Shown here piece by piece: positions 62,728-64,000 of a DNA stretch of 64,000 nt; the first letter of the stretch is position 1, and every line of letters begins with the position of its first letter. The position numbers were made by a program, and so were the translations under genes. The DNA comes from Parvibaculum sp046297875 (lineage in GTDB: Bacteria > Pseudomonadota > Alphaproteobacteria > Parvibaculales > Parvibaculaceae), in contig NZ_JBKBHD010000001.1 in the NCBI RefSeq assembly GCF_046297875.1, positions 2,480,001-2,544,000 of the forward strand, given 5' to 3'. The notes beneath the pieces are model-generated. The model was not told where the DNA came from and ran no database searches. It was given only the letters and a program-made list of their open reading frames with translations.

Positions 62728-64000
62728 CTACTCCCCGATCATCGATCTCAGCTCGCGCCTGAGCACCTTGCCGAGCGGGTTGCGCGGCAGGGCGGGGGCA
62801 AGTTCGAGACGCTCCGGCAGCTTGTAGGCGGCGATGTCGGCTTTCGCGAGGTGGTTGCGGATATCGTCGAGCGTCAGCGTTTCTCCATCGGCGGGAACGG
62901 CAACGGCGCAGATGCGTTCGCCCATGACAGGGTCCGCATAGCCGACGACGGCGGCTTCCTTGATCTTGGGCAGGCCTGCAAGCAGGCCATCGATCTCGCC
63001 GGGAGAGATGTTCATGCCGCCACGGATGATGATGTCCTTCGCGCGCTCCACAAAACGGTAGTAGCGGTTGCCGGGTCCGGCGATTTCAAAGACGTCGCCG
63101 GTGCGGAAGAATCCATCCTTGTCGATAGCATCGGCGGGGCCGCCGCCGTCGCCAGCACGGAAATAGCCTGCGAATAGCGTTGCACCCTTGATGAGAAGTT
63201 CGCCGGGTTTGCCGGGTTTTGTAATTTCCTCGCCCGTTTGAAGGTCGATCAGTTTTGTCTCGACAGCACCGGCGATTTTCGCAGGCCACTGGAGACCTTT
63301 CACACCAAAGCGCGGGAAGAACTGCGCCCGTTCCTCAGGGTCCGGCACGTCGCCTGCGCCGGAAATGAGGCAGGTGCCTTCGTTCGAGCCGAAGATGTTG
63401 ACGATGGGGAGTCCATATTGCTCCTGCCAGGTCTTCACCATCCAGGGCGAGAGCGGCGCAGAGCCGGAGCCGATGCTGCGCACATGAGAGAAGTCGAGGC
63501 TTGCCATCAGCTTCTCTTCCTTGAGCAGCATGGTCAGCACGGCGGGCGGCGCGACCGTATAGGCGATCTTCTCGCCGACGAGCTGGCGGAGGAAGACCGG
63601 CAGGTCGAAGGGATGGTGCTGCACCAGCGTGCCGCCTGTCAGCAGCCAGGGCATGAAGCAGCCGCCGATCGCTGCCATGTTGACGAGCGGGAAGGGATTG
63701 AGCACCGCGTCTCCCGGCTGCAATTGCGCGGCGTCGGCGCAGGCCACGCCCGCGATCATCCAGTGATTATGGCTGCGGGGCACGCCCTTGGGCCGCGCCT
63801 CGGTGCCGGAGGTCCAGCAGATCGTGGCGGCCTCGTTTGCATCCGCCTGTGGCAGCGCATCGAGGCGCTTCGTATCCGCAGCGGGCCATGCGGTTTCACC
63901 GGAAATGAAGACATGGGAAAGGGCGGGGCACTTCGCCTTCAGTTCGGCGAACATGGCGCCATGGTCATGGCCGCGGATCGAGCGCGCGGTAACGGCAGCT
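62728..64000 (-). CDS. Acyl-CoA synthetase (AMP-forming), N-terminus beyond the window
   Basis: The frame is open to the window edge, giving about 423 C-terminal residues of an ANL-family ligase. The P-loop region reads CWTSGTEARPKGVPRSHNH, where the usual TGT/P-x-GV pattern is slightly altered. The adenylate region FGSNEGTCL, the hinge RAKDIIIRGGMNISPGEID and the C-terminal lysine NPLGKVLRREL are all present. It is convergent with the histidine phosphatase gene. The acid activated cannot be told. Confidence 0.9.
   Translation of the reverse strand, partial: AAVTARSIRGHDHGAMFAELKAKCPALSHVFISGETAWPAADTKRLDALPQADANEAATICWTSGTEARPKGVPRSHNHWMIAGVACADAAQLQPGDAVLNPFPLVNMAAIGGCFMPWLLTGGTLVQHHPFDLPVFLRQLVGEKIAYTVAPPAVLTMLLKEEKLMASLDFSHVRSIGSGSAPLSPWMVKTWQEQYGLPIVNIFGSNEGTCLISGAGDVPDPEERAQFFPRFGVKGLQWPAKIAGAVETKLIDLQTGEEITKPGKPGELLIKGATLFAGYFRAGDGGGPADAIDKDGFFRTGDVFEIAGPGNRYYRFVERAKDIIIRGGMNISPGEIDGLLAGLPKIKEAAVVGYADPVMGERICAVAVPADGETLTLDDIRNHLAKADIAAYKLPERLELAPALPRNPLGKVLRRELRSMIGE

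Overview
The window is GC-rich chromosomal DNA from an alphaproteobacterium. Gene content and order (secF next to an Mth938-family gene, trmFO, uvrA and ssb divergent around a GTTC-N7-GTTC SOS box, queA-tgt, fused cysNC, glmU-glmS, recG-sdhE-mfd) fit the Hyphomicrobiales and recall Parvibaculum. That genus guess is inference, because no search could be run. Almost all of the sequence is protein-coding. It holds one tRNA (Lys-TTT) and no rRNA, CRISPR array, transposase, integrase or phage gene.

Layout. 0-2.6 kb: the end of secF, then homologues of two mitochondrial complex I assembly factors (NDUFAF3-like and NDUFAF6-like) flanking a PuuD-type membrane protein with its own terminator. 2.6-9.1 kb, minus strand: trmFO, two tandem amidase-signature hydrolases and a Tat-exported PhoD-type phosphatase. 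9.2-11 kb: a MmyB-type regulator divergent from an alpha/beta hydrolase with an Asp nucleophile. 11-15 kb: uvrA, a LexA box, a tiny tail-anchored protein and ssb. 15-17.7 kb: a coupled trio of SDR-DoxX fusion, DUF2269 protein and PP2C-like phosphatase. 17.8-24.6 kb: gyrA, coaD, two cyclophilins, queA and tgt. 24.7-30.1 kb: tRNA-Lys, a frameshifted Sel1-repeat gene, DUF1993, two Rnk-like proteins, an HTH-SH3 protein, carbonic anhydrase and a small membrane protein. 30.2-33 kb: cysD-cysNC for sulfate activation. 33-37.3 kb: galE, glmU and glmS for envelope sugar nucleotides.

From 37.5 to 47.4 kb an accessory block lies between glmS and DUF502-recG-sdhE-mfd, which I recall as neighbours in many relatives. 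The block encodes a TPR-SPOR protein, an HMG-CoA-synthase-like protein lacking its catalytic Cys and His paired with a thiolase, an MBOAT/SGNH acyl-transfer pair, a PAS_5 protein, and a DUF7064 / aminoglycoside-phosphotransferase-like / DUF6285 operon. From 54.3 kb to the end come a small lipoprotein-like gene whose expected start codon reads TAG, a hydroxylaminobenzene-mutase-like membrane protein with a FrnE-type DsbA protein, an SDR, a PutP symporter overlapped by a 32-residue membrane microprotein and flanked by two related small membrane genes (one frameshifted), and a CoA-ester block: two acyl-CoA synthetases, a CaiB family protein and a histidine phosphatase.

The best candidates for something undescribed are the catalytically dead HMGCS-OB/thiolase pair, the PutP microprotein, the tail-anchored protein in the uvrA-ssb SOS interval, and the clustering of complex I assembly factor homologues with secF.
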